Part shown: positions 1-42,690 of the stretch, piece by piece
How positions within the stretch are numbered: the first letter of the stretch is position 1
How the letters are laid out: every line of letters begins with the position of its first letter
Assembly: GCF_032062135.1 (NCBI RefSeq)
Contig: NC_092858.1
Coordinates: forward strand, 127,111,014-127,175,013
Reading direction: 5' to 3'
Source of the DNA: Pyxicephalus adspersus
Lineage: Eukaryota > Chordata > Amphibia > Anura > Pyxicephalidae
Length of the DNA stretch: 64,000 nt
Notes under the pieces: model-generated
Told to the model about the DNA's origin: nothing
Seen by the model: the letters and a program-made list of their open reading frames with translations, nothing else
The model's database searches: none
Made by a program: the position numbers and the translations under genes

Positions 1-110
1 ACCGGATGGAAGACACCTCCTGACCGATCGACTGCACTGCGGGATTAAAGGTAAGTGGATTTTTTTTTGTTTTGGGCATTTTCCAGTTTACTTCCTCTAA
101 AAGGAATATA
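1..110 (+). repeat. Interspersed repeat family A, 3' fragment cut by window start
   Basis: The text ctgcgggattaaaggtaagt followed by a T-rich run and ttttgggcattt matches the 3' parts of the copies ending near 32963 and 53985. The copy carries an AAG|GTAAGT splice-donor-like site at about 48-56. Confidence 0.6.
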
Positions 111-573
111 AACCTTAAGGTTAGGAGTAAAAGTACCTCTGTACACCAGATACAGTGGCTAAACGGCTTGAGGCTGTCTGAAGGACATTTAAGTAGAAGC
201 AAAACCAAATTTTTGCCTGGTGGAATAATTTGGTGGCATAAATTCAATACTTAATTCTAGAGTTTTACTCTAAATCAAATTATATGTTGTCATACCCTAC
301 AGTAACAGATATCCCTGTGGTTCTAAGTTTTGATTCTACCATAATTTTACTTCTAAAATGTCTTAAATTAAAGAGAACCCACTAAGCTGAAGATTGATAG
401 ATTGGTGTGTTTCCCATGTTGCCGTTGTAGCAGCATAAAATGCTCCTCCCCACAACTACACAGATTTACCTCCTTTTTTTACTGCACACAGAATAAAGAA
501 ACCAAATGCTTTAAAGATGAAGATTAATATGATATATAGTTCAAATAGGAAATTAGGTACTATATACTCATAC

Positions 574-30917
<30,344 letters not shown>

Positions 30918-31588
30918 GGAAACGCAGCGTCACGGGCAGTCACACGGCGGCGGCACTCCAACGGGGACACCACAGCGCGCCTCCTATGTGTGTGTGAGGA
31001 AATGCCCGGGCGTGTAAACACACCGCCTTATTGTGGGGCTCACTCCCCCCCGACTACCTCCACATCCCCCCCACCCCAGGGAACTAGCCTTGACTACAGA
31101 CACCGGGGCGCCTCATGCTGGACACACGGCAGCACTCTCTCTAATGTCTTGTTTACACTGTGCTTTTTCTGTGTAGTTTTACATAGTGCTTCCAGCCTGA
31201 CGTACAGTCACACTCAACACGTAAAGTGCCTGCCCGGCGCGCGCACTGCCTCTAATTCGGCCCCCCCGAGCTTATATAGAACAAAGTTGTGCGGGAACCG
31301 TGTCACCCAGCATCGCACACGCACTTTTCTCGCTCAATAGCGCGCACGCACTCACACAGCCCGCCGCCGCCGCCGTCCTCGGCCCCGCCCACTCACTGCT
31401 CTTGCCAGAGGCCACGCCTCACTACCTTTTCGCGTAGCCACTGCTGGGGCAGCGCTGGAGGCACGTGACCTTTGTTGACTTACGTCATCTCACCATCCCT
31501 CCCGCTAAGGTCCTCAGGACTCTAGCAACTTACTCTTTCTTTTTTTTCTAATTAGGACCCATCTGGTCTCTCGGAGGAGGCGTGGTGA

Positions 31589-31596
31589 TGACGTCA
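31589..31596. promoter_or_regulatory. Perfect CRE palindrome TGACGTCA
   Basis: An 8-bp CREB/ATF consensus lies about 670 bp upstream of the KDM6A ATG, with a related half-site TTACGTCAT near 31480. Function is inferred from consensus only. Confidence 0.45.
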
Positions 31597-31978
31597 GTTA
31601 GTTGTCGCTCTATCGTCATTGGTAAAGCTCTTTGTCTATCACGAGAGTGTTGGTGAAGTTTCAGTGTGACGAGACGTATAGCAAGTTAGATTGTGTGATG
31701 GAAAGGAGGGGCAGATAGCAGACTATAGAAGAGTATGTGGGAGTGTATATGTGCTGTCACTAGCCATGCTGCATGGGTTACACTCATTTACTGCACTATG
31801 TCAAGGCTCATGGGATGGGGAGAGCATTACTGGCCAAGAAGTATAGGGCACCTGGACATCACACCCATATAAGCCCCTTGGCCATCCCATTCTAAAACTG
31901 TCACACCCAAATGAGCCTGTATATCCCATTACTAAACCATACAACCTATATGAGCTTGTTGGCTAGCCCTAGTTTTCA

Positions 31979-32963
31979 AGAGTACCTAATCTCAGAATTT
32001 TCACTTTACGTAAAAGGAGAGACAACCCTTTTATTTAAAGTAAAAATTTTGTTTGTTAGTGTTTTTTAAGTGAAACCCCCTTTTTAAAAAAAAAAAAAAA
32101 AAGCGCAGCACTGCCCCCCTAATTGTTGATTGCCTAGGCTAGAGGTCCGCAATCTTTTTCGGCCACTAGGCCATTTATGGGGCGGGCAGGAGCACACTAG
32201 GCCGGACTCTCTCTGAGTCCCGCCCTAGTGGCACTGCCCCCACTAAGAACGCCCCCTGAAGGTAAATCCCTTTCCTCCGTATGCATTGCGGAGGAGAGGG
32301 AATGTTCCCTATTTAACACAGCCGGTGTTAACACTTCCGCCGCTGCAGTAAATAGGGAACATAGAGAAGGTAGCCACAGCAAGAGGAAACTCAATATCCT
32401 CATGCGGCTCCAGAGCTCTGGCAGCTCCGGTAGTTTGTTCTGGCCTATTCTCAGCTGGTAACTCATGGCTCCGGAGCCGTGCGTTGCCTGCCGGCATTAG
32501 GCCAGATCGGCCAGGGGGCGTTAGGCAGGAACAAACTACCGGCTAAGCCGTATCTGGCCTAAAGGCCGGAGTTTGCTGACCTCTGGCCTGGGCAATCAAG
32601 AATGATTGCGAGCGCAGAGCCTCTCGGAATACCTACGTCATGCATTCCAGTAGTATCTCTGCATGCGCAGAAGGAGCCCTTTCATCAATAGGGAACAAAA
32701 TTGCCAATCTCATGCGCAGTAAGATTGGCAAGATTTTTCCCTATCTACGTCACCTGATCTTGCGCCTGCACAGTGTGAGATCAGGTGATGAAGGAGGATG
32801 AAGAGAGGAGAAGATGGAGGCGCCCAGCGCTCCCTCTGCGCCAGGCCACAGACTGATATCTGGATGATGCAGGACCCGATGGAAGAAACCTCCCGACGGA
32901 GCGATTTCTCTGTGGGATTGAAGGTGAGTGTGATTTTATTGTTTTGGGTTTACTTCAACTTTA
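31979..32963 (+). repeat. Interspersed repeat family A copy, split by a hAT insertion
   Basis: The 5' part (31979-32139) has the degenerate hairpin around cactttacgt...aaagtaaaaa. The 3' part (32586-32963) has catgcgcag motifs, the gatctcgc-type inverted repeat, gatggaggcgccc and the donor-like ggtgagtg. The two halves are separated by a hAT-like element with its own target duplication. The copy itself interrupts the 42-bp satellite. Confidence 0.65.
32140..32585. mobile_element. hAT-like non-autonomous DNA transposon, nested in repeat A
   Basis: Terminal inverted repeats AGAGGTCCGCAATC and (reverse) CAGAGGTCAGCAAAC flank 446 bp. The 8-bp flanks gcctaggc (32132-32139) and gcctgggc (32586-32593) differ at one base and look like a target-site duplication, as in the hAT superfamily. 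The internal part holds cggaggag and many inverted motifs but no transposase. The ORFs inside are not genes. Confidence 0.72.
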
Positions 32964-33091
32964 AAAGATTCACACCTAAGTAAGCTTCTTTGATATCTAA
33001 TTCTAAAACCATCATACTCCTTTAAGCTTATTGGATGTCCCCATTCTAGAAGTGTCAAACTCATATGAGCTTCTTGAATATTCCTTTTTAA

Positions 33092-33383
33092 GGCTGCAGA
33101 CACGCTAGTTTTTTGTTGTCGGAAAAAAATCTTTCATGATCGCTTACAACAACCAATGACGGAAAGATAAATGGACGAACGCTGTACATACTTGTTCTGC
33201 CCTACGGAGAGGCGCACCCCACTGCGCTCTCCTCCCTTCACCTCCTTTGTGGTCGTTCGTCACTTGTCTTTCATGGATCCACCAGAATGGATCCATGAAT
33301 GACGTCGGACGGCCTCTGTACAAACGTCAGATTAACCCTGTGGCTTGTATCATCTGAGAATCATTTGACGCATGTACATTGCC
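33092..33383. mobile_element. 292-bp TTAA-flanked MITE inside the 42-bp satellite
   Basis: Both borders read TTAA (33088-33091 and 33384-33387), with GGC at each end inward. The satellite pattern stops on the left and resumes on the right. It contains the ggatccat inverted motif and a cgtcagatt...aatcatttgacg inverted pair. Confidence 0.6.
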
Positions 33384-34459
33384 TTAAACATGTCACACAC
33401 ATAGAAAGTTAGTTTAACATCCTGTTCTAAAGGATACAATCCTGGTGAACATCCATTCTAAAACTGTCAATAAATAGGTATAACGCCATTGTAAAATGAT
33501 TACACCCATACGAGCCTGTTGGATATCCCATTCCTAAAGCATTAAACCTATATGAACCTGCTGGACTTCCCAGTATAAAAGATTTCACACCCAAGTAAGT
33601 TTCTTGGATATCCAATTCTTAAACCCTTGCACTTGTTTAAGTTTATTTGATGTATCATTCTAAAACTGTCAAACCCTCGTAAGTTAGTTGAACATCCTAT
33701 TCTAAAACAGTCATACACATAGGATGCTGGTGGACATTCCATTCTAAAACGATCAATAAACTTCAGTATGAGCTTCTTGGAAATCCTATTGTAAAATTAT
33801 TGCATCCCTATGAGAATGTTGGCCATCCCATTTGAAAACTTTCACACCCATATGAGCCTGTTGACTATCCCATTTCTAAACCATCAGACCTATATGAGCT
33901 TGTTGGATGTTTCAAATTTAAAATATTCACACCCATGTAAGCTTGTTGGATATCCAATTCTAAAACAGTCACAAGTTCATTGGATGCTCCATTCTTAAAC
34001 CCTTTCTAAAACTGACCTACCTATGTGAGTTTGACATCCCATTATAAAGCAGTCCAACCTATACAATGCATCCCATTCTAGAACTGTCACTTCAATACGA
34101 GCTTCTTGAAATTCCCATTTCACCCATATGAGGTTGTTGGACATTCTAAAACAATCACAACCATAAAAACGATGGACATTCCATTTTAAAACTATTACAC
34201 CTAGATGAGCTTAGTAGACATTGGATACTAAAACCATTACATCCATATATCATCTGCAAAAACCGAAAACATCAATATTAATGTAGCCATTCACTCTTTG
34301 TAGCTATATCAGTCACTCCTTGGAAAACCTTCCACAGGATTCTGGGATGTGTCTATGAGATATATGTGCCCATTTATTCAAAAGAACATCTGTGGGGTCA
34401 GGTGCTGAAGCTGGATGAAAAAACTTTGGCTTTCAGACTGCATTCGGATAATTCTGAAA

Positions 34460-34715
34460 TGTGTTGTGAACTCACCTGTCCCTGACCTGTCATGGGTGCT
34501 GCCTTCTTCCTTCCCTTCCTTGTTCCAGTCTATGGCCATCTTAAGTGTCCAGGGAAGATGTAATTGCACAGGATTTTATTCAGACCCTAATACTTCCACT
34601 GGATGCTGTGATGTGCACAGCTCAGCAAATTATGACAGATGGGACATTGGTCAGGCAGGTAAGATTGATTATCGCAGAACAATCATCACCTGTCCCTTTC
34701 TGCAATAAAATTATC
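34460..34715. repeat. Interspersed repeat, 'attgcagaagggac' family
   Basis: Shares atggccatcttaagtgtcca, gattatcgcagaacaatcat and cacctgtccctttctgcaat with the 14355 copy. The reading frame at 34415-34708 is repeat-derived. Confidence 0.5.
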
Positions 34716-37700
34716 CATTATATTCTCTCTTGGAGCTCAACAAAATGACAGAGAAATCTTTCCAAAAATGAAAAATATTCTAGGCAGTTGTACCAGGAAC
34801 AAGTTACTTTTTTGGAAGATTTTCTCTCCATTTTCGTTTCAGGGAGTGCTAAAACTTGGAAAAAGTGAGGGTAAATCTTTCCAATAGGTAAACAGATAGA
34901 GATGGAAACATGGAAACATGGAAACACCTTCTTAATTTTATTTAAAGCAAAAAAAAAGATACATTTTAAAACAAACTAGAACATTACAGTAGTTATATGG
35001 CTGTGGGTTTGGCATTGAGAGTTCATGCCAGGATAAAATGTGACCTTACAAACATTGCTGTGAATTGATATACTGTGGAATACCTAATAATGACCCAGGA
35101 GATGCCTCCAAAAATTAGGAGTCACTTTTAAGTCCGCTTTGCATGCCAAATAAAAAAAACCCCTCTTTTTATCACCTTCATCCTTTGCATTATCCCACAT
35201 GAGGTACTCATCTCTTGCTGCAAGGCTTGGACACATTACCTTAGAAGGATTTTCTCCATACAATAAATCCCAGGATTGGGAGAAATCCCATCTGTTTATG
35301 CATAATGCTTTCGTCTATAGCTATACACAAGAAAAAAGCATTAACATAGTATCTTGATGGGACAGAGATCCAGTCTCCCTAAGCCGTATTTTTCCAGATG
35401 ATGACAACAGATGTTGGAGGAATGGCAAACGGAAACTACCTTGTATGGTGAGAGAGACCATGTTGGACTATGGTATATAGGATGTACCACCATATGTAAC
35501 AGGAATAGATTCCCCCTGAACCTGAAATAGTTTTAATGTTTCTGGGGTCTATCTCTGGTCAAAAGAAATCAATAATGTCTTATTTATATGTATAAAAAAA
35601 TAAAAGTGACAATGGAATATGAGACAAACAGCAAAAAAAGAAAAAAAAATGATAAGGATAATGGTTTGTGTCATGTCAAATAATGTCATGCAGACTATCT
35701 GTACCTTTTTGTAATGGCAGGCACTCAAATTTGCATGAAGCATAACAAACTGCTGTCTCTTAGATCTACAATTACTGGGCAGGGCTAATAAAACTGATTT
35801 CCCTTTACATTGAGAATTCTGGTATTTATATTGAAAGAGGGAGAACAGTTAAGCAACAAAGCGAGCAACAAAGGAAAAATGCATAAAGAAGAGAATAGGA
35901 AGGGAAAAAAAGAAAGGGGGGGGGTGTCAAGGAGGCATTGAGAAGACAGTCTTGCGACTTTAAGGCCAGCAAGCAACAATAAATAAATTAGCACAAATAC
36001 CTTAGATCAGGTCCAGGTGGACCATGCACCTTTCTTGCATCTCCCTTGTCTATGTCAAGCAAATTAGGAATCCTTATTGCCACCATTGAATTTGCAAAAT
36101 GAATTTTGTACCCACTAGTACATTGGGATATGTTAGATTGCTGCCACAACACTATTCTAGACAAAAAGGAATGGCACAATGTGTAACAAAGTGTCAACCA
36201 AGTGAGCCTATATTTTAGTTGTTGTATTGTTATTCCCAGGAAATAATTTTTTAATTCCTTATCAGATCTTAAAAGCTATTTCTTCCATTTTTTGTTTGTC
36301 CAATAAAAATAGAGATTTGTGGATAAACCACTAGAGGCAGCTCTGCATATGACACATTCTCTCCACCTTGTTAAAAAAAAAATTAAGATAAGATATCAGC
36401 CACACAGGTTACGGTTTGTTTTTATGAAGACAACCAGTTCATAGACTTGGGGTTAGGAGAAGGAACAGTAAAGTGGAACTACTGTATAGAACTTCACAAC
36501 TGATGGCAGAAACTTTAATGAGTATTTAATGATCAAAAATGACTTTAAAGTAAAGATAATCTCCCTATTTTACTGTTGTGGCACCATATATCAGGTTGAA
36601 ATTTGCAAACCCAATGCAAAGGAAAAAACCCTAAACACATTTTATATGCACTGCTTACCTAATGATATGTGCTACAATATCAAATGTTTGCAAATGCTTA
36701 TTGTTTTCTCTAGGAAACGTATGCTGGTAATGTAACAAATTATCACATTTTTTAAAAACCACTTGTAATATATAAATATAGGTTTATGTTTAGTAGAAGT
36801 AAGAGGATTCTTAGCAGGCTTTACATGTTAGGCATCATAGACATGTCATGGTATAATGTGTAATGAGGCAATCATTTATTTCTAAACAAGTTATTTGATG
36901 CCAGAATTGTTACTTCATCTAAATAGTAGACCATTAGTTCCTGATATGACAGAGTGACTGGAAGAACTATAAGCATCTGCCCTTGAATTTTCCATTATGT
37001 CACCTTCAATGTACAAATCACTGTTCCAGTGACCTTCTTAGTGGAAATTTAAGTCCAATCATATTTCTGTAGCCTGGACAGGTAGATGTGATTCTCGGGT
37101 ATATTAGGACCTGAGCAGATCTGACTGTTAGTTAAGCCACAGGAACACAGGAAAAAGAAGGAGGAGAACTGAGAGAACAACCAGAAGGGGAAGAGAAAGG
37201 GAAAGTGGAGGTGAGAAGGCCAAAAAGGCAAAAAAGTAGAAGAAAAAGAAAAGGGGTAGGAGAAGATACCAAGAAATCTACCAATGAAGCTAGAAAAAGA
37301 ATGACAATTACTCTGAACTCCTAAGTGATACTGCGTTATCGACAATCCTACTAAAGGAGAGGGGAGGGAAATAGAAGAAGGAGGCAGCGTGTTCCTGGGA
37401 TATGACAAATTACATGGACACATTTTCATAACATTTGTCATATAAACAAGTAAACAGAAAACACAATATCTGTCAAAGGAGTAAGTTCTTTAAGATAGAC
37501 ATCATGGATGAGGAAAAATATGAGAAAGTTAAGAGTTAGGCCAATTCATTGTCACAGCAAGAAGGTCACACAGGTCTTGTGTGAGATAATTAGACATGGC
37601 GACAGAGAGGAGACCACAGAGATGAGGGTAAGCTGTGAAAGTGCTAAATGGTGGTCTTAAACAAACGAGAAAACAACAGCTACACAATAGAGTCCAGGAG

Positions 37701-39479
37701 AAAACAACAGACCCAGAGAAGATCCCGTACTTGGAGGAATTGAACAGTATGAAGTTTATCCTCCACATTGGGCAGCAGTTGAATAAGTGCCCCATCCTGT
37801 GACTTGCCTGCTAATATCATGGCTTCTATCTAATATATCTCATAAAAAAACTCTTACTTCATTGAGAGCAGGGTTTGTCCTTGGTAGTGCAGTCTTTACA
37901 CTGTGAGACTTCATTAGAATGTTAACAGTTTCTCAATCCCATCCTAAGGATTTATTGCTCCTTCTCACCTTTCATTTAGGTTGTTGCCTGGTCTCCTAAT
38001 TCCTGAAGCCTGTTAGTGATCCTCTACTGCCGTAGCTGACGGCTGAGGTCTCCTCTACCTCAACATTCCCATGTTAGAAAAGGACCACCACCCACCTACA
38101 TGACTAAGTCACTTTGTGACTGATACCTACCACACCTCACACCTGTTGGTTAGTGGTCAGCGGTGATGCTGCAAAAGTTGGGGTCTGGGTAATACTCACC
38201 TAGACTGTTTCTGTGAATTGTCTTTGATTCCATTGTCCAATATCAATGAATAATAGTTTAGCCCATGTGGGGCATTGAGAGTTAAATACCAAATTACATG
38301 ATTTAAACAATAATCAATGCTTCATGTGAACATTTTGCTGCTATGTTTGGATGAAAGAGCTACAGCTACAGGAGAAGCAGGGGGCTCCCCATTTTCAAAA
38401 CAATCAGACCTGTGTCTGTACAAAAAAAATCTAAAACTCTTTTCCATCACATCAGACTATAAAGTCCATTTTTCAGGCTGCTGGGGAGATATATCCATCT
38501 GTAGTAGGTCTCAGCAAGTTGAGAAGTGAAAGTGTTCATTTTGTTTTCTAGCCAAAATTATTTGTAGGTAAAATTAAATTTCCTTTTTTGGCAAGGTTTA
38601 ACACATCATAAGCAAGGCCAAGCTCTACCTGATTTCAGCTCTGATACACCAGGAAATGTGTTTAATTTCTGTATGTCAAATATTTAATTAGCAAACAAAG
38701 AAAACATATTTTATAGTTTTGTCAATTTATTCAGTAAATTAACTTATCTAGCCTATACATTAACATTTCTGATTATCAAAATAGGTTTTTAATATCAGTA
38801 GGTGAGAACATAAGGATTGGTACTCACATTCTTGTCTTCTCCCCGAGACTAAAAAAGTAGGCTGAGGAGTACTCAAAATACTAAATATTTTGGGCAGTAT
38901 GAAGCAGGTCTGGGTAGACATATTTCAAAGTACCTTATAAATGCTGTCCTGCATAACTGTTTGCCACTCAAGATCATTAAAGTATCATTGAAGAGTAGAA
39001 AATACATCAATTGGAAATTCAATCACTTTAGCTAATAGATCCTTTAGACCTGATCTTGGGTATCTGGTTTTTACCTTTTCTCTGCACAGAGGATGGCTAT
39101 CAGGCTTTGCCCAATAAATTGCTTCCAAAGGTACAGCTAAAAGGAATAAGATTGGAATCAGTGCCATATTTTAAGACGTGTGGGCAGTTTATAGATCAAC
39201 CTAGTTCTGCAGTTGTTGGAAAAAAATGATCCGGGGTCAATACTCTACAACTACATTTTGGAATACAGGATGAATTATGACTAGAAGCAGTGAATCAGTA
39301 GTACAGGCCACAAGACCAGAGGACTCTAAACTGGGGTAACCAAACAAGATATTCACAAAATGCTGACAAAGTACCAGAGACATTAGCAAATCTGGAATGA
39401 AATTCTTAAAATTCAATTGAAATTAGATGGCAAATGTTTCCAGTCCTGGACCAAATCCATTCTGGATTTTTAAGGTTAT
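34716..39479. other. Intergenic stretch without recognised gene
   Basis: AT-rich sequence with scattered simple runs and a short ggaaacat triplicate near 34903-34925. None of the short open frames resembles a known protein. Confidence 0.45.
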
Positions 39480-39803
39480 CGGGCAGCATGGTGGCTCAGA
39501 AGTTAGCACTTTGGCCATTGCAGTGCTAGGTCTCAGGTTAGAATCCCGGTCAGGGTACTATCTGCATGGAGTTTGCAGGTACTCCACGAGTTTGTGTGGG
39601 TTTCCTCTCACATTCCAAAAATATGCAGTTAGGTTAACTGTCTCCCCCCCCCCCAAATTGTCCTTAGACTGTGTAAAGGCATATGACTATGGTAGGGAGA
39701 TTAGATTGTGAGCCCCTTTGAGGGACAACTAGTGACATGACTATGGACTTTGTACAGCGCTGCGTAATATGTCGGCTGTATAATAAAAATAATAATAATT
39801 CTA
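39480..39803 (+). repeat. V-SINE-like element with L2-type tail
   Basis: Starts gggcagcatggtggctcaga with a degenerate pol III B box (ggttagaatcc, 39536-39546), a conserved central part (actatctgcatggagtttg), then ggacattag-like and tacagcgctgcgtaatatg motifs ending in AAT repeats. The C run at 39646-39654 replaces the usual text. Confidence 0.75.
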
Positions 39804-39821
39804 TGACAGGCCATCTTCTCC

Positions 39822-39895
39822 GGGCTAGGAGAGCTTTAGTAAATCAGACCCATTTGGCCTGGTTTATCTAAGCTCCCCAAGACTGGAAAATATAG
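39822..39895. repeat. Fragment of the 55510 foldback family
   Basis: Reads gggctaggagagctttagta then aatcagaccc and tggtttatctaagctcccca, which resembles both outer ends of the foldback family abutted. Short and diverged. Confidence 0.4.
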
Positions 39896-40143
39896 CCTAT
39901 TATGGAAGAACCTGTACTTACTAGGTACTGTCTGGTAACAGTATAAAATGACAAAGGATTATATTAAAAGTTGATCACAAATATTTAGTCATCAGCATTA
40001 TGCCATATTCAATAAATGTGGTTCAAAGGAACAAGACAGCACTGATGTGTTTCATGCTGGCTTATATAAGGCTGATGGCTAGGTACTGTTAGTACAAAAT
40101 GCATCAAAGTGCTATCATGCTTCTTTAAATCACCTGTGTTAGG

Positions 40144-40284
40144 ATTTCCCCCACCTACTAGATTGTAAGCTCTTCGGGGCAAGGTCCTCTCCTCCTGTAT
40201 CACTGTCTGTATTAGTCTGTCATTTGCAATCCCTATTTAATGTACAGCGCTGCGTAATATGTTGGCGCTATATAAATCCTGTTT

Positions 40285-40315
<31 letters not shown>

Positions 40316-40316
40316 G
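40144..40316 (+). repeat. L2/CR1-type LINE 3' end, 5'-truncated
   Basis: Matches the 3' end at 47245-47398: agattgtaagctcttcgggg, tcctctcctcctgtatcact, gcgtaatatgttggcgctat and a long AAT repeat (to 40316). Confidence 0.8.
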
Positions 40317-41533
40317 GATTTGAAAAAAGCACTTATTGGATATGGGATACCACTGATGACTACTTGTTTGTGAGTATTTCTCAAATTGTTGGGACAAAAC
40401 ACAGTCCTAGGAGCTGCTGGCATTGTCATTATTTAGCAGTTAGGTGTTGTTTCTCTAACAGCAACAAGACAGTGTATGAACAAAGCACAGTAGTTTGCAG
40501 ACACTTACAGGGTTCTGTTATATACAACTAGGAGCTATTAGATGGCATGTGGTATCAGCAAGTTTCAGAACTCAATAACAGCCCACCTTTAGCAGTACAG
40601 TATATTACTAGTATTCAATATCTGTAGAGACTGATTCCTTTGTGGCCCCCCTGGGTCTTTGCACAGGGTTTTAAAGGGAAAACTTGCATGGATTTTTTTC
40701 ACCAAGTCTTGAAGTCTTGTTTTTTATTACAAGTACAAATTAATGCTTGAATGGGTCAAGTTAAAAAAAAGAACTGTAGGATACCATGTCTTATGGCCTG
40801 CTAAAATTGGTTGTCTACAGCTTTTAATACTTTCAAAGTTACTAATCCAGAACAAGTATGCGGTAACCGAGGTTAGAACTTTTGATATCAGGAGGAGCAA
40901 GTGGAATTTTTAGAATAAAGGGTCAGCAATGATGCCTACATATTTTTAATACAGGCTTCCTTGAAACTTCATAAATGAAATACTTCTATATTGTAAGCAG
41001 TATATTTATGTTTAGTCCTAACAAAAGGAGTACAAACTCTCCATTGGATTGAATAAAGGTTTAGGCACTTGAACACAAAAGGAGCTGGACCAAAAGGATT
41101 TCGAAGAAGATCAGTGCTAAGAACAACTTACAAAGATCTTGGGAGAGATGAGGCGCAGGTTAATATAAGGAAGCACAGGGGTTGGGTATCAAAGTCCAAT
41201 ACCTGCAACTGCCTTTAAAAGGGCCTTTAGACTAGAAAAAAGAAGTGTCAAGGTAAACAACTAAACAGTTGAAATACATATATGTTTACTGTTTATGTTG
41301 TAATTAATAACTCTATTGAGTCAGCTTTTGGTCATTACTTCCTGTCTTGCTGCACATTAAAGATATCAGATTGCAGGGACCTTGGTTCTACAAGCACAGC
41401 TCAGCTGTGACTTCTCACATACAGAAAAGTAGTGCATGAATACAATGTCATTTGTTTGTTTGGAACATGATTGAGCAGAAAAAAGATTGTCAAGGTATGC
41501 TCTGTACACTTGAAACCTACTAGCTCCATCATC
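40317..41533. other. Intergenic stretch without recognised feature
   Basis: Between a LINE tail and a V-SINE. No conserved coding or repeat motif is recognised. Confidence 0.4.
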
Positions 41534-41874
41534 GGGGGCAGGACGGTGGCCCAGGGGTTAGCACTCCGGCCTTTGCAGTGTTCGAATCCCAGCCAGGACA
41601 CTATCTGCATGGAGTTTGGAGGTTCTCCCTGTGTCTCTGTGGGTTTCCTCCGGGTACTCTGGTTTCCTCCCACATCCCAAAAACATGCAGTTAGGTTAAT
41701 TGGTTCCCCCTAAAATGGACCTTAGACTACATATGACATAATGACATATGACTATAGTAGGGACATTAGATTGTGAGCTCCTTTGAGGGACAGTTAGTGA
41801 CATAACTATGGACTTTGTACAGCGCTGCATAATATGATGGCGCTATATAAATACTGTGTAGTAATAATAATAAT
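41534..41874 (+). repeat. V-SINE-like element, well preserved
   Basis: Has an A-box-like gtggcccaggggttagcact and a consensus B box GTTCGAATCCC (41580-41590), then the central domain actatctgcatggagtttgg and the L2-like 3' end gcgctgcataatatgatggc with a TAA-repeat tail. tRNA-derived by these promoter boxes. The ORFs over it are not genes. Confidence 0.82.
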
Positions 41875-41999
41875 TTACGTGAAGTTTCTTATTCATGTCT
41901 TTTAAGCCTGCTGCTTTAGCTCTGTATTCTAGCGATTTCTTTGTACTGCTTTTTTCAGGGTTATCACCCATATTTCTAATTCATAGGTTTTCTTAAAGC

Positions 42000-42690
42000 A
42001 GAACTAAACACTAGAAAAAAAAATAATTGCAGCCAGGCAGGTCCTTCATTGCAGAAGGGACAGGCAATATCTGTTCTTTAATAAAATACCCTTATCTGCC
42101 TGGTCACAATTTTTTGCTGAAATTTTTCAGAAGATGACATTCATAAGGTAACTGCCTGTTCACAAGTATTAAGTTGTTCACGCATGCTTCTGAAAACTTT
42201 ATGAGATTACTGTATGTATATATTTATTATACACACACCAGGAACACGCAGCCTATCCAAAATACAAATTGAAATGTTGGCTTTGAATTTAAAATGTATT
42301 CTGCAAAAACAGCTACAATCTATTTCCATATTTAAAATAAACAAATTTGGTAGCTTAAAATGTCATGAACTGAATAGCATATAAAGAAGGTTATTTTGCT
42401 GTTCCAACTGTTGGAAGTTGTCATAAAGCAGAAGCAAATTTTAAAATAAAAATGGCAGGTATAATGCAAGAGAGACAGGCTATGTCTATTCAGCAATAAA
42501 ATAAACTTACCTTCCACAATATTTTACTTAGACTCACCTGTCCTCGCTCCATCGCCATTGCTGAAACCTTCTGGGTTTGAAATCTTTGGCTATCTGGATT
42601 GGGCAGGCTGAAATGACTTAACTTCCAACTTCTCCAGCTATGCTAGGATCGTACACTGAGCTTTACATGTGCAGACAGGTAAGTTTGCTT
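42000..42690. repeat. Interspersed repeat, 'attgcagaagggac' family, split
   Basis: Two parts (42000-42130 with cattgcagaagggacaggca and 42495-42690 with aacttaccttccacaatatt...gaaccttctgggttt-like text) flank unrelated AT-rich sequence, suggesting an insertion or chance proximity. Confidence 0.4.

Larger units (their letters stand above)
31840..34260. repeat. Degenerate 42-bp satellite, interrupted by transposons
   Basis: The unit is approximately cattctaaaactgtcacacc, then catatgagcttgttggatat and cc. Clean adjacent units are seen at 33531-33572 and 33573-33615. Units run 31840-31978, 32964-33087 and 33388-34260, with a family A copy and a 292-bp MITE in between. Read on the minus strand the consensus is an open 14-codon repeat. 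Copies differ at many positions, so it is old. Confidence 0.85.

Noticed and set aside
33427..33742. Minus-strand open frames over the satellite as a protein gene
   Set aside because: Openness follows from the 42-bp period; the units are much diverged and no start or splice context supports a gene.
37049..37441. 130-residue Ser/Phe-rich minus-strand frame
   Set aside because: A product of a purine-rich tract (gaa/gga repeats) on the plus strand; no known domain.
41534..41610. tRNA gene
   Set aside because: Only the pol III A/B boxes of a SINE are present; a cloverleaf with anticodon arm and acceptor stem is not.
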